Shown: positions 14,559 to 24,292, counted from the first letter of the stretch. The stretch: DNA of 64,000 bases from Halorussus litoreus (GCF_003382685.1 NZ_QLVG01000001.1:110011-174010); one strand, 5' to 3'. Numbers and translations are program-made. Notes: generated by a model not told the origin, from the letters alone.

Positions 14559-16979
14559 ATGACAGAAAACCGGGGTTCGGGGACCACGCCCATCGTCGAA
14601 ACGCTGTATATCGACGATGATCCACAACTGCTGAGCCTCACGAAGGACTTCCTCGAAACCCAGAATCCCGGGATAGCTGTCGAGACCACCGACTCCCCGC
14701 AGGAGGGGCTCTCGCTGGTGCAGTCACGCAACTTCGACGTCGTGGTCTGTGACTACCAGATGCCCGAGATGGACGGCCTGAACGTTCTCGAAACGGTGCG
14801 CGACGAGTACGACAGCGACGTGCCGTTCATCGTGTTCACCGGGCGAGGACGCAAGGAGGTGGCCATCGACGCCCTCAATCTCGGCGCGGACCGGTACGTC
14901 CGGAAGGGCGGCGACCCGACGCCACAGTACGGCGTGCTCGCTCAAGCCATCAAACAGGAGGTCAAACACAGCCGGACCCAGCGGAAGCTCCAGCGGCGCG
15001 AGGGGAACCTCCAGCGCGTCCTCGAATCCATCGGCGACGCGGTCATCACCACCGACGTCGACGGGGCGGTCACCCGGATGAACGAGGTCGCCGAGGACCT
15101 CACCGGGTGGGACGCCGACGAGGCGCGCGGCCAGCCGCTCCCGGAGGTGTTCGAGATCCTGAATCAGGACACCCGCGAGCCCGAGGAGAGTCCGGCGCGG
15201 AAGGTGCTCGAATCCGGGGAGATCGTCGGACTCGCCAACGGGACCATACTCGTGCGGAAGGACGGCTCCGAGCGATACATCGCCGACAGCGCGTCGCCTA
15301 TCGAGGGCGAGGACGGGGAGATCCTGGGCGTCGTGATCGTCTTCCGGGACGTGACCGAGTCGTATCGCGCCCGAACCCGACAGACGCGACAGCGCGCGAC
15401 CATCATCGACCTCTCGGTCGACGACGACATCACGGCGGGCAACCTCGAACGCGGGGCGCGGTCGATCACCGAGGCGGCCGCCGAGACGCTCGACACCGAC
15501 CGCGTGGGCGTCTGGCTGTTCGAGAACGACCGGACGACCCTCCGCAACGTCGACCTGTACGAGCGCTCGACCGACGGCCACGAGTCGGGTGCCGAACTGG
15601 CGGCCGACGAGTACCCCGAGTACTTCGACGCGCTCGCGAACAACCGGGTCATCGACGCCAGCGACGCCCAGAACGACCCGCGAACGGGCGAACTCCGCGA
15701 CGGCTATCTCGAACCGCTCGACATCAACTCGCTGCTCGATGCCACCGTCCGCTCGGGTGGGGAGGTCGTCGGCGTGGTCTGTCACGAGTACGTCGGCGAG
15801 CGTCGGGAGTGGACCGACGACGAGCGACGGTTCGCCGGGGAACTGGCCGATCAGGTGCTCCGGCTGTTGAACAATCACGAGCAGAAGGCCCACGAGGAGG
15901 CGCTCGCAGCGCTCCACAGCATCGCGACCGAGATTCCGACGTTCGAGACGCCCGAGGCGGTGTGCCAGCGGACCATCGACGCCGCCGAGACCGTCCTCGA
16001 CTTCGACCTGTGCGTCATCAACTTCGAAGAGGACGGGATGCTTCCCATCGCGGCCATCTCGGAGAACCTCCCGCCGGACGGGGCCACGCCGATGTCGGTC
16101 GAGGAGGGGATCGCCGGTCAGACGTACCGGAGCGGCGAGTCGTTCCGCTTCGACGACGTTCAGGAGGTCGAGGTCGCGAACCCGCAGGGGCCGTATCGCG
16201 CGGCCCTCAGTATCCCCATCGGCGACCACGGCGTCTTCCAGACCGTCAGCGAGCACGTCGGGGCGTTCGACGAAGACGACCGCGAACTCGCCGAACTGCT
16301 GGTCTCGCACGCCGCGCGGGCGCTCGACCAACTGGAGAGCGAGCGCGAACTCCGCCAGCGAAACGAGCGCCTCGACGAGTTCACGAGCATCGTCTCTCAC
16401 GACCTGCGAAACCCGCTCAACGTCGCGCAGGGACGCCTCCAACTCGCGACCGAGGAGTGTACGAGCCCGCATCTCGACGACGTCGCGCACGCGCTCGACC
16501 GCATGGCGGGACTCATCGAGGACCTGCTCGCCGTCGCGCGGCAGGGCACGCACGTGACCGAGACCGCGTCGGTCGACCTCTCGAGCACGGTCGAACGATG
16601 CTGGCGGAACGTCGACACGGCCGACGCGACGCTCGCCGTCGACACCCGACGGGTCATCGAGGCCGACGACAGGCAGATCCAGCAGCTCCTCGAGAATCTG
16701 ATTCGAAATGCAGTAGACCACGGCGGGGAAGACGTGAGAGTCACGGTCGGCGACCACGAGAACGGCTTCTACGTCGCCGACGACGGGCCGGGCATCCCCG
16801 AGAACGAGCGCGGTGCGGTGTTCGAGATGGGATACTCGGCTGCCGAAACCGGAACGGGACTCGGGCTCTCCATCGTCGAACGCGTCGCCGATTCGCACGG
16901 CTGGGACGTCCGCGTGGTCGAGAGCGAGGCAGCCGGTGCGCGGTTCGAAATCACCGGCGTTACCGTCGAGGACGAATGA
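14559..16979 (+). CDS. Hybrid sensor histidine kinase (REC-PAS-GAF-GAF-HisKA-HATPase)
   Basis: 806 aa. The receiver domain (about 12-130) has Asp65 in CDYQMPEMDG. A PAS domain (about 150-270) contains TTDVDGAVTRMNE and ends FRDVTES. Two GAF domains (about 285-420 and 435-580; the second has LCVINFEEDGML) precede HisKA with VSHDLRNPLNVAQG and an HATPase ending GTGLGLSIVERVA. No transmembrane helix is visible, so the sensor is likely cytoplasmic. A TATA-like ACTTTTGATGG about 27 nt before the ATG at 14559 suggests a leaderless transcript. Ligand and output are unknown. The C-terminal half is clearly paralogous to the kinase at 20518-22947. Confidence 0.92.
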   Translation: MTENRGSGTTPIVETLYIDDDPQLLSLTKDFLETQNPGIAVETTDSPQEGLSLVQSRNFDVVVCDYQMPEMDGLNVLETVRDEYDSDVPFIVFTGRGRKEVAIDALNLGADRYVRKGGDPTPQYGVLAQAIKQEVKHSRTQRKLQRREGNLQRVLESIGDAVITTDVDGAVTRMNEVAEDLTGWDADEARGQPLPEVFEILNQDTREPEESPARKVLESGEIVGLANGTILVRKDGSERYIADSASPIEGEDGEILGVVIVFRDVTESYRARTRQTRQRATIIDLSVDDDITAGNLERGARSITEAAAETLDTDRVGVWLFENDRTTLRNVDLYERSTDGHESGAELAADEYPEYFDALANNRVIDASDAQNDPRTGELRDGYLEPLDINSLLDATVRSGGEVVGVVCHEYVGERREWTDDERRFAGELADQVLRLLNNHEQKAHEEALAALHSIATEIPTFETPEAVCQRTIDAAETVLDFDLCVINFEEDGMLPIAAISENLPPDGATPMSVEEGIAGQTYRSGESFRFDDVQEVEVANPQGPYRAALSIPIGDHGVFQTVSEHVGAFDEDDRELAELLVSHAARALDQLESERELRQRNERLDEFTSIVSHDLRNPLNVAQGRLQLATEECTSPHLDDVAHALDRMAGLIEDLLAVARQGTHVTETASVDLSSTVERCWRNVDTADATLAVDTRRVIEADDRQIQQLLENLIRNAVDHGGEDVRVTVGDHENGFYVADDGPGIPENERGAVFEMGYSAAETGTGLGLSIVERVADSHGWDVRVVESEAAGARFEITGVTVEDE

Positions 16980-17120
16980 AAGAACCGAACAGAGGGGATG
17001 AGAGTTCTATCGAAAATTAATACGAAATCCCAAAATGCGACGCTTTTGGCAGTAAATTACATATAATCTCTTAAGCGACCCGGAACGTTTATTTAGGTAA
17101 CCGTGAGTGTAGTTCGGTAA

Positions 17121-17882
17121 ATGACCGCTGGCGAGACGGGGTCGCGAGACGAGAGTGGGCGAGCGTTCGCCTCGCGGCTCGCCAGCCTCAAGAAGCGGGG
17201 GTCGGCCGTCCTCGTCGTCGGGAACCTCCGAAGCGAGACGTACCGGTCGGCCTGCACGCGCATGCTGGGCGAGGAGTCGGCCGGCCCCCGCCGCCGACTC
17301 CTCGTCGCCACCGGCGAGGGGCCGCATCTCGAATCGGGGCTCCCCGCGGACGCGAACCCGCCGTCCGAGCACACGACGCTCGTCTCCGGGACGACCGAAG
17401 CACGGTCGACGGCCGTCGAGACGGGAGGGACCGTCGCGAGCGCGGACGACCTGTTGGGTACCACCGACCGAACGCACGCTACCGCAGACTCGCCGGAAGA
17501 CGGCGTGGAACGGGTTCGCGTCGACACCTCGGAACTCGGCGACCTCGGGGTCGCCGTCTCGAAGGCAATCGCGGACTTCGAAACCGAGGTCGGCGGGCTC
17601 GACCCGGCACAACTCCGGTTCTGCTTCGACTCGCTCCGACCGCTGCTGGCCGAGCACGACGAGCGGGAGGTGTTCCAGTTCCTCGACCTCCTGACCGAGC
17701 GCGTGCGGAGCGTCGACGGGATGGGGCATTTCCACCTGCCGGTCGCGCGCGACACCGCGACGGTCCGAACGTTCGCGCCGCTGTTCGACGTGGTCGTCCA
17801 CCTCCAGAAGCGCGACGGTCGGCTCCAGCAGCGGTGGGAACTCGAAGAGAGCGGCCTGTCGTCGGGGTGGATACCGATATGA
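17121..17882 (+). CDS. DUF7504-like protein (degenerate RecA/KaiC-type fold)
   Basis: 253 aa. A beta-strand SAVLVVGNLRSETY replaces a Walker A motif, and an Asp/Thr-rich variable stretch (about 60-135) follows. The C-terminal half has the pattern LRFCFDSLRPLL...FQFLDLLTERVRS...GHFHLPVA, which resembles the strand-helix repeats of KaiC-like ATPases without nucleotide-binding residues. A similar protein is encoded at 46377-46964. A TATA-like GTTTATTTAG lies about 27-33 nt before the ATG. It stands 85 nt before the CHAT protease gene on the same strand. Function is unknown; haloarchaeal proteins of this kind sit beside regulators, so an adaptor or signalling role is inferred. The DUF number is a tentative recollection. 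Confidence 0.6.
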   Translation: MTAGETGSRDESGRAFASRLASLKKRGSAVLVVGNLRSETYRSACTRMLGEESAGPRRRLLVATGEGPHLESGLPADANPPSEHTTLVSGTTEARSTAVETGGTVASADDLLGTTDRTHATADSPEDGVERVRVDTSELGDLGVAVSKAIADFETEVGGLDPAQLRFCFDSLRPLLAEHDEREVFQFLDLLTERVRSVDGMGHFHLPVARDTATVRTFAPLFDVVVHLQKRDGRLQQRWELEESGLSSGWIPI

Positions 17883-17966
17883 GTGGCGCACACGAGTTAG
17901 TTCATCGACAACGGGCGGTGAACGGTCGGTGCTTTTTTGACTCGCCGCCGACTCGGAACGGACACT

Positions 17967-20195
17967 ATGACGACGTGGGGTGCTAGCAACGTGCAACGAA
18001 CCGACGAGGACGAGCCGGGAGCGGTGACGTTCGAGTCGCTGGCCGACGAGTCCGGGCTCGGAGTCGTCGATCCGATAGCGCGCCACCGCTACTCCTTCTC
18101 GACGCCGACGGCCGTCTCGCCCACGCCGGTCGACCCCGACCGGTTCCGGCTCCCGGTCGATGCCGCCGTCGAGATCACGGCCGAGTCGCTCACGCTCCCG
18201 ACCGTCGTCGCGACGTACGTCCGCGACTCGTCGGGCGAGATGCTCGCGGAGGCCGAACACTTCGCCTACGAGGAGTTCCCCGAGGACGCGTACAGCATCG
18301 AACTCTGCACGCCGGTGAAGTGCTACCTCCGGGTGGAGAGTGCGGTCACCGTCACCGCCGACGCGACCCGAATGACGATCTCGTTCGAGTCCCCGACGGA
18401 GATCCGGGTCGGCGCGCGCTCGCACCACGACCGGCCCGCCGCCACGGTCACGACGACCTCGGACCCGGCGGACGTGATGGCCGCCGTCTCGACGTTCGGG
18501 TCCGCGCTCAAGACCACCAGCGCGGAGCGATCCTACCCCACGCTCCGGGGCCACCCGCCGACCGTCGAGTTGGGCGAGGAACTCCACGTTCCCGACCGCG
18601 TAGCGCCGCCCGACACCGGGGTTCGCATCGAGTTGCCCCCGGAGTACGGATCGATCTACGCGGCCGCGCCGCTGGCGTACTACCTCGGCGCGCGGCTCGA
18701 ACCCGCGGTCGACCCCGACGCCGGGGACGAGCCCCGACTGGTCACCGACGCAGGCTTCGAGCACTCGTTGGCGTCGCCCCGCGGGTTCGAGGCAGAGGTC
18801 GAGCGCGTGCTGAAGCAGGCGTTCTTCCTCGACTGCGTGACCCGGACCGAGGGCCGCTACGAGGTCGACCTCCACGAGCGCCACGCAATCGAGCCCGCGG
18901 TCGACCTCGACTTCGAGGCGCTGTACGACGCCTCGCTGGCCGAACGGCTCGAAGCCTACCTGTCGGTGCCGTACTCGGTGCTCGACGACCACGTGCCCGA
19001 GTGGCGACGGACCGCCCACGTCGCGCCGACGCCCGACAGCGTCGAGCTCCTGCCGTTCGTCGTCGAGGACCTCTCGGTCGTCCGGTCGCCGGTCGCCGAG
19101 ACGCTCCCCGAGTCGTCGGTGCAGGCGACGGCGGTCGACACCTTCCTGCGCGAGCGTGCCGGGGAGTTCACCCGGAGCAGCTCGGAGTCGTCCCGGAGCG
19201 CCTCGGAGGCGTCCGGGGGCGCGGACGCGAGTGCGAACGCCCCCGCCGATTCTGCCACCGGGAGCCCGAACGACTCGTTCGTCCAGCCGGAGACGACCGA
19301 CTCGCTCGGCCAGACGTGGATCGGCGATGGGATGCCGGTCGGCGCGAGCAAGGCGACTCCGGCGGCGTTCGAGCACCGACTCGACCGGACGCCGGTCGCG
19401 GGCGACGTCCACATCACGGTCGTCTGCAACGACGCGGGGATGGACGCCGAGCGCGACGTGGTCGAGGAGAGCTACGGCGCGCGCGCCGACCTGCCGTTCG
19501 ACGTGTCGCTCCGGCGCGACGTGACGACCGCGGAGTTGCGCGATATTCTGGACTCCGAGCGGGAGTTCCTCCACTACATCGGCCACATCGACGACGACGG
19601 CTTCGAGTGCGCCGACGGGCGACTCGACGCCACCACGCTGGAGACGGTGTCGGTCGACGCGTTCCTGCTCAACGCCTGCCAGTCGTACCAGCAGGGGATG
19701 GCGCTAGTCGAGGCTGGGAGCATCGGCGGGGTCGTGACGCTCGACGAGGTCATCAACACCGGCGCGGTCCGGATCGGTCGCGCGATGGCTCGGCTGCTCA
19801 ACCGTGGGTTCCCGTTGCAGGCCGCCCTCGACGTCGCGCGCGACGAGAGCATCGTCGGCGGCCAGTACATCGTGGTCGGTGACGGCGGGCTCGCCATCGC
19901 ACAAGCAGAAAGCGGCACGCCGAACGTCTGCGAGATCGAGCGGGAGGGCGAGGCGTTCCGCATCGACGTGTCGACGTATCCGACCGACCAGCGCGGGCTC
20001 GGGAGCATGATCATCCCGTACCTCGGGGAGGCCGACGAGTACTACCTGAGTTCGGGCGCGGCGGGGTCGTTCACCCTCTCGCGGGCGGAACTCGCGGAGT
20101 TCCTGACGCTGGAGGACGTTCCGGTGAAGCTCGACGGGACGCTCCGCTGGAGCGCCGACGTATCACCCGAGGATTTGTCGCCAGAAGATTCCTAA
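17967..20195 (+). CDS. CHAT-domain (caspase-like) protease
   Basis: 742 aa. The C-terminal third has the CHAT/caspase pattern: a hydrophobic strand ending in His536 (FLHYIGHIDDDGFEC) and a second ending in Cys571 (AFLLNACQSYQQGMALVEAG), then GGVVTLDEVINTGAVRIG and the helix LLNRGFPLQAALDVAR. His536 and Cys571 would be the catalytic dyad. The N-terminal 420 residues are an unknown beta-rich region, joined by a Ser/Ala-rich linker (about 400-435). The ATG at 17967 fits a TATA-like T-run (17932-17939) about 30 nt upstream. CHAT proteases act in signalling, cell death and phage defence. With the DUF7504-like protein and the 44-aa membrane peptide it may form one module. Confidence 0.82.
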   Translation: MTTWGASNVQRTDEDEPGAVTFESLADESGLGVVDPIARHRYSFSTPTAVSPTPVDPDRFRLPVDAAVEITAESLTLPTVVATYVRDSSGEMLAEAEHFAYEEFPEDAYSIELCTPVKCYLRVESAVTVTADATRMTISFESPTEIRVGARSHHDRPAATVTTTSDPADVMAAVSTFGSALKTTSAERSYPTLRGHPPTVELGEELHVPDRVAPPDTGVRIELPPEYGSIYAAAPLAYYLGARLEPAVDPDAGDEPRLVTDAGFEHSLASPRGFEAEVERVLKQAFFLDCVTRTEGRYEVDLHERHAIEPAVDLDFEALYDASLAERLEAYLSVPYSVLDDHVPEWRRTAHVAPTPDSVELLPFVVEDLSVVRSPVAETLPESSVQATAVDTFLRERAGEFTRSSSESSRSASEASGGADASANAPADSATGSPNDSFVQPETTDSLGQTWIGDGMPVGASKATPAAFEHRLDRTPVAGDVHITVVCNDAGMDAERDVVEESYGARADLPFDVSLRRDVTTAELRDILDSEREFLHYIGHIDDDGFECADGRLDATTLETVSVDAFLLNACQSYQQGMALVEAGSIGGVVTLDEVINTGAVRIGRAMARLLNRGFPLQAALDVARDESIVGGQYIVVGDGGLAIAQAESGTPNVCEIEREGEAFRIDVSTYPTDQRGLGSMIIPYLGEADEYYLSSGAAGSFTLSRAELAEFLTLEDVPVKLDGTLRWSADVSPEDLSPEDS

Positions 20196-20207
20196 TTCGG
20201 TGGCCGA

Positions 20208-20342
20208 TTACGGGCCACTGACTGTGCCCATGTTCGCGGCTGCCCCGTTGCCTGCTTGCGTGAGGAGCAACAGCAGCGTGAAGAGCGCGCCCATCATTCG
20301 CGGATTCTGTGCGAGGTAGTCGGTGATCGTCTCTTCGGACAT
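20208..20342 (-). CDS. 44-aa membrane peptide (DUF7503-like)
   Basis: Encodes MSEETITDYLAQNPRMMG, one short hydrophobic helix (ALFTLLLLLTQAG) and a Gly/Ala-rich tail ending GTVSGP. A TATA-like TATAAAAAG lies near 20378-20386, giving a leader of about 15 nt. It is convergent with the CHAT protease gene, whose stop is 12 nt away. Very similar tiny proteins beginning with YLAQNPRMMG-type motifs recur in haloarchaea near DUF7504 and CHAT genes, to my recollection as DUF7503. The single short helix could insert in the membrane; toxin, anchor or signal roles are open. Confidence 0.7.
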   Translation of the reverse strand: MSEETITDYLAQNPRMMGALFTLLLLLTQAGNGAAANMGTVSGP

Positions 20343-20517
20343 GACGATTCAGTTTTCGGCGGAGATTGTAATGAAACTTTTTATATGAAAATGATATTTC
20401 AAGGAATTATTTTACCAATAGTCTAGAAATGAAAAGTTGTAATCAGGTTTCGGCGCGGGGGTCGGCCGAACGAGCGCGCTCCATGCCTCCTCGGCACGAG
20501 CTTCTTGACACGATGGC

Positions 20518-22947
20518 CTATTCGATCCGGATCTCGAAGCGTGCGCCGCCGTCGTCGCCCTCCGCGGCTCGAATCGACCAGCCGTGGCCGGTCGCGATTC
20601 GGTCGACGATGGCGAGCCCGAACCCCGTCCCGCCGTCGGGTCCGGCGTAGTCCGAGGATAGCAGCGTCTCCTCGTCGTGGACCGGCAGCCCCGGCCCGTC
20701 GTCCTCGACTGCGAACCCCGACGGCGCGTCCTCGACCGAGACGGTGGCGGTCGGGCCAGCGTGGTCGACCGCATTCCGGAACAGGTTCTCGAACAGCCGT
20801 TGGAGGCTGTCGGGAGCCGCCTCGACCGAAGCCGTGGCGTCGAGGTCGAGCGTCGCCTCCTCGGTCGCCACGGTGCACCACGCGCGCTCCGCGACGGCCG
20901 CGACCTCGACCGGCTCGACCTCGTCGACCAGTTCCCCGCCGCGCGCGAGCGCGAGCACGTCGTCGATTATCGTCTCCATCCGGGAGAGCGACCGGGCGGA
21001 CCGTTGCAAGTGGTCCCGGACGTCGCCCGCCCCGGCCTCCGATTCGCCCGTCGAATCGCTTGCCGGATAATCCACCGTCGAGTCGCCCGCCGGAAGTTCG
21101 GCGAGAGCGAGGTCGAGATTCCCCTGGGCGACGTTCAGCGGGTTGCGCAGGTCGTGGGAAACCACGTCGGCGAACGCCTCCAGCCGTTCGTTCTTCTGTT
21201 GGAGCATCGCTTCGCGCTGGACGCGCCCGAGCGCCTCCGTCGCGTGCGAGAGCAGGAGTTCCGCGCAGTCGACGTCCCGGTCGTCGAAGTAGTCGGACTC
21301 CTCGGCGACGGCCTGAAAGACGCCGTGGTCGCCGAGCGGGACGCTCAGCGCGGCGTGGAACCGGCCTGGCGATTCGACCGGGTCGTACGTCGCCATGTCG
21401 TCCACGAGGAAGGTCTCGCCGGTCCGGTACGTTCGGCCCGCCAGCCCCTCCTCGACGGGCATCGAGTCGGTCGCCTGCGGCGGGAGGCCGCCCGACGCGC
21501 TCGCCACCGAGAGCACGCCGTCCTCCTCGACGTCGATGAGACAGAAGTCGAAGTCGAGCACGCGCTGGGCGGCCTCGACCGTCAGGTCGCAGACCGCCTC
21601 GACCGAGGTACACCGCTCCATCTCGGCCGCGACGTCGTGGAGCTGTTCGATCTCCCGCTTGTGCTCGCGGAGGTCCCGGCGCATCCGGCGCTGTTCGAGC
21701 TCCCGGCACGTGCGTTCGAGCGCGACGTCCGCGTTCGTCGCGAGCACGTCCGCGAACTCGATGTCGGCGTCGCTGAACGACTCCGAATCGGTCGACCCCG
21801 ACACCAAAATTCCCCGGTCGCCGATGGGAACGAGGATCTCGCTCCGGATCGCAGTGTCGGGGTTCTGGACGGTCGGCGCTTCCGGGACGTCGTCGTACAC
21901 GCGCGGTTCGCCCTCCTCGAAGACCGCCCACGCGATGCTGTCGCCCGGCTCGAAGGTGGGGATCTCGGAGAACAGCTCGTAGGCCCCTTCGGTGGACGAC
22001 ACCGGTTCGAGCCGGTGGGCCTCCTCGTCGTACAGCCAGACGCCGCTGATCGAGAGCCCGAGCGTCGACCCTGCCGCTTCGACCACGAGGTCGCAGATCT
22101 CCTGCTCGGTCTCGGCGCGCATCAGCTCCCGGGTCGTCTCGTGGAGCGTCGCGAGCGTCCGCTCGAACTCCATCTGCTCGGTCAGGTCCCGGGCGAAGCC
22201 GAGGGCGGCGTACTCCCCGTCGAGCGTGATCGCTTCCGCGCTCAACTCGCAGTACCGAACCTCGCCGTCGGCCCGCAGGACGCGGAGTTCGTACCGGTTC
22301 GGGGCCCCGTCCTCGGCCCTCCGGCGGGCCGAGACGCGCTGGGCTTTCTCCCGGTCGTCGGGGTGGACCACGTCCCACGCTGCCAGTCCGACGAGTTCCT
22401 CACGGTCGTACCCCGTGAGTCGACAGAACTGGTCGTTCACGGACGCGAACCGGTCGTCCCGGAGGACGAAGATGGCGTCGTGGCTCCGCTCGACGAACGT
22501 CCGGTAGCGCTGCTCGCTCTCGCGGCGCGCGCGCCTGTCGCGGCGGCTCCGGACCGCGTTCACGACCCGGTTGGCGAGGACGGCGTACTGCTCGGTGCCG
22601 ACCTCCTTCTGGAGGTAGTCGGTCACGCCAACGGAGATGGCCTCGCTGGCGATCTCCTCGCTGCCGCGACCGGTGAACAGGATGAAGGGGAGGTCGGGGT
22701 CGCGCTGGCGCACCGTCTCGAGGAACTCGAGGCCGTCCATCCCCGCCATGTCGTAGTCGCTGACCACGCAGTCTACCTCCGGGGCCGTCTCGTTGGCCAG
22801 TCGGTCGAGGGCCGCCGACGCGCTCGACTCGTAGGCGACGGTCAGCGCGTCGTGGTTCCGTTCGAGATACGTGGCCACGAGCTCACCGACGTCGGGGTCG
22901 TCCTCGACGTGGAGGACCCGCATCGGCGCAGGCTCGGGTTCATCCAT
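20518..22947 (-). CDS. Hybrid sensor histidine kinase (REC-PAS-GAF-GAF-HisKA-HATPase)
   Basis: 809 aa. The receiver domain (about 9-130) has the phospho-acceptor in VVSDYDMAGMDG, followed by PAS (about 145-260, ending FARDLTEQ), a first GAF (about 265-420), a second GAF (about 430-580, with FCLIDVEEDGVL), HisKA with VVSHDLRNPLNVAQG, and HATPase ending GTGFGLAIVDRIA. A Ser/Asp-rich insertion of about 22 residues splits the HisKA helices. The ATG at 22947 is chosen because a TATA-like ACTTATCAAT (22967-22976) lies 20-29 nt upstream; the ATG at 22923 is an alternative. No membrane span. The signal and partner are unknown. Confidence 0.92.
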   Translation of the reverse strand: MDEPEPAPMRVLHVEDDPDVGELVATYLERNHDALTVAYESSASAALDRLANETAPEVDCVVSDYDMAGMDGLEFLETVRQRDPDLPFILFTGRGSEEIASEAISVGVTDYLQKEVGTEQYAVLANRVVNAVRSRRDRRARRESEQRYRTFVERSHDAIFVLRDDRFASVNDQFCRLTGYDREELVGLAAWDVVHPDDREKAQRVSARRRAEDGAPNRYELRVLRADGEVRYCELSAEAITLDGEYAALGFARDLTEQMEFERTLATLHETTRELMRAETEQEICDLVVEAAGSTLGLSISGVWLYDEEAHRLEPVSSTEGAYELFSEIPTFEPGDSIAWAVFEEGEPRVYDDVPEAPTVQNPDTAIRSEILVPIGDRGILVSGSTDSESFSDADIEFADVLATNADVALERTCRELEQRRMRRDLREHKREIEQLHDVAAEMERCTSVEAVCDLTVEAAQRVLDFDFCLIDVEEDGVLSVASASGGLPPQATDSMPVEEGLAGRTYRTGETFLVDDMATYDPVESPGRFHAALSVPLGDHGVFQAVAEESDYFDDRDVDCAELLLSHATEALGRVQREAMLQQKNERLEAFADVVSHDLRNPLNVAQGNLDLALAELPAGDSTVDYPASDSTGESEAGAGDVRDHLQRSARSLSRMETIIDDVLALARGGELVDEVEPVEVAAVAERAWCTVATEEATLDLDATASVEAAPDSLQRLFENLFRNAVDHAGPTATVSVEDAPSGFAVEDDGPGLPVHDEETLLSSDYAGPDGGTGFGLAIVDRIATGHGWSIRAAEGDDGGARFEIRIE

Positions 22948-23323
22948 GTCCCCAACTGTCGGACAGAATTGATAAGTCTTCGCCGTTGAATACGCTCCCG
23001 CAGGAGTATAACTTATCGCGTCTTCTCTGAAATCCGTCACTATCTATCGGTTTTCAACCCCGCCACTGTGCCTCGCGGTGGCGACGGAAAGTAGTGGTCT
23101 CGGGATACCAGCCCGGGATGACAGACACCGAGTGACAGTCTCAATGGGTCTGCCATATGGTACTCGATACCAATCAACAATAGTCCTTACTGCCACGGCA
23201 AATTCGACGTTCGTCCAATTCGAAACCATCGGAGTCGGAACGGTCCTGGTGAGACGGACGGCGACGCGATTCGGTCAGCGAATCAGTAGACCTAACAGGA
23301 AACGCGGCGTACGGGTGGGCACA
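22948..23323. other. Intergenic region before the epimerase gene
   Basis: 376 bases between divergent genes. It holds the kinase TATA-like box (22967-22976) and no clear box for the epimerase. An imperfect hairpin CGCCAC/GTGGCG lies near 23061-23085. An open frame upstream of the epimerase ATG shows no conserved protein pattern, so I do not extend the gene. Confidence 0.4.
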
Positions 23324-24271
23324 ATGGACGCGAGCGAATTCTCCGCCGAGGCGATACCGAGCGAACTCTCCGGTGAGACGATACTGATCACCGGCGGCGC
23401 GGGGTTCATCGGCAGCCACATCGCCGACGCGGTCGCTCCGGACAACACGGTCCGGATTCTCGACGACTTCTCGACCGGGTCGCGCGAGAACGTCCCTGAC
23501 GACGCGGAGGTCGTCGAAGGCGACGTTCGGGACGGTGAGGTGCTGGACGAAGCGATGGCCGGCGTCGACCTCGTCTTCCACGAGGCCGCGGTCGTGAGCG
23601 TGCAGCGCTCGACCGAACAGCCCGCGCTGAGCCACGAGGTCAACGTCGAGGCGACCATCCAACTCCTCGAACGCGCCCGCGAGGAGGACGCCCGCGTGGT
23701 GGCCGCGTCGAGTTCCGCCATCTACGGCGAGCCCGAGTCGGTCCCCATCCCCGAGACCGCGCCGAAGACGCCCAGCTCCCCGTACGGCCTCGACAAGCTC
23801 TCGCTCGACCACTACCTCCGGCTGTACCACGACCTCTACGACCTCGACACGGTCGCGCTCCGATACTTCAACGTGTACGGGCCGCGCCAGACCGCGGGCG
23901 ACTACTCCGGAGTCATCAGCATCTTCCGCCAGCAGGCGACCGACGGCGAGCCGCTCACGGTCGACGGCGACGGCACCCAGACCCGCGACTTCGTCCACGT
24001 CTCGGACGTGGTGCAGGCGAACCTGCTGGCCGCGACCACCGACCGCGTCGGCGAGGCGTTCAACGTCGGCACCGGCTCGTCGATCTCCATCCGGGAGCTC
24101 GCCGAGACGATCCGGGAGGTCGCCGACTCGGAGTCGGAGATCGTCCACACCGACCCGCGACCGGGCGACGTGGAGGAGAGCTGTCCGAACGTCTCGAAGG
24201 CCAGCGATCAGCTCGGGTACAGCCCGACGACCACGCTGGCGGCGGGCCTCGAATCGCTGTTCGCGGAGTGA
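23324..24271 (+). CDS. NAD-dependent epimerase/dehydratase (UDP-glucose 4-epimerase-like extended SDR)
   Basis: 315 aa. The Rossmann motif GGAGFIGSH is at about residue 23. The catalytic triad is the Ser of AASSSAIYG and the Tyr and Lys of SPYGLDK, followed by the substrate-domain signature RYFNVYGPRQ. This is the GalE/nucleotide-sugar epimerase-dehydratase pattern; the likely substrate is a UDP-sugar for S-layer glycoprotein or exopolysaccharide synthesis, but sequence does not fix it. The ATG at 23324 follows CACA and places the Rossmann strand about 20 residues in. Its last codons and stop are imperfectly repeated in the following 20 bases. Confidence 0.9.
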   Translation: MDASEFSAEAIPSELSGETILITGGAGFIGSHIADAVAPDNTVRILDDFSTGSRENVPDDAEVVEGDVRDGEVLDEAMAGVDLVFHEAAVVSVQRSTEQPALSHEVNVEATIQLLERAREEDARVVAASSSAIYGEPESVPIPETAPKTPSSPYGLDKLSLDHYLRLYHDLYDLDTVALRYFNVYGPRQTAGDYSGVISIFRQQATDGEPLTVDGDGTQTRDFVHVSDVVQANLLAATTDRVGEAFNVGTGSSISIRELAETIREVADSESEIVHTDPRPGDVEESCPNVSKASDQLGYSPTTTLAAGLESLFAE

Positions 24272-24292
24272 GATCACTGCTCGCGGAGTGAT
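24253..24292 (+). repeat. Tandem 20-bp repeat spanning the epimerase stop codon
   Basis: ATCGCTGTTCGCGGAGTGAG (24253-24272) and ATCACTGCTCGCGGAGTGAT (24273-24292) match at 17 of 20 bases; a further partial copy (GCGACTGCGGAGTAG) follows. The first copy contains the TGA of the epimerase gene. It resembles the 3'-end duplication seen at 1207-1271. Confidence 0.7.

Noticed and set aside
20677..22989. 770-codon plus-strand frame opposite the third histidine kinase
   Set aside because: Shadow frame of the kinase; no domain pattern, and the kinase strand has complete motifs.
23078..23323. N-terminal extension of the epimerase
   Set aside because: The frame is open upstream, but the residues do not resemble the family, which begins shortly before the Rossmann GGAGFIG motif.
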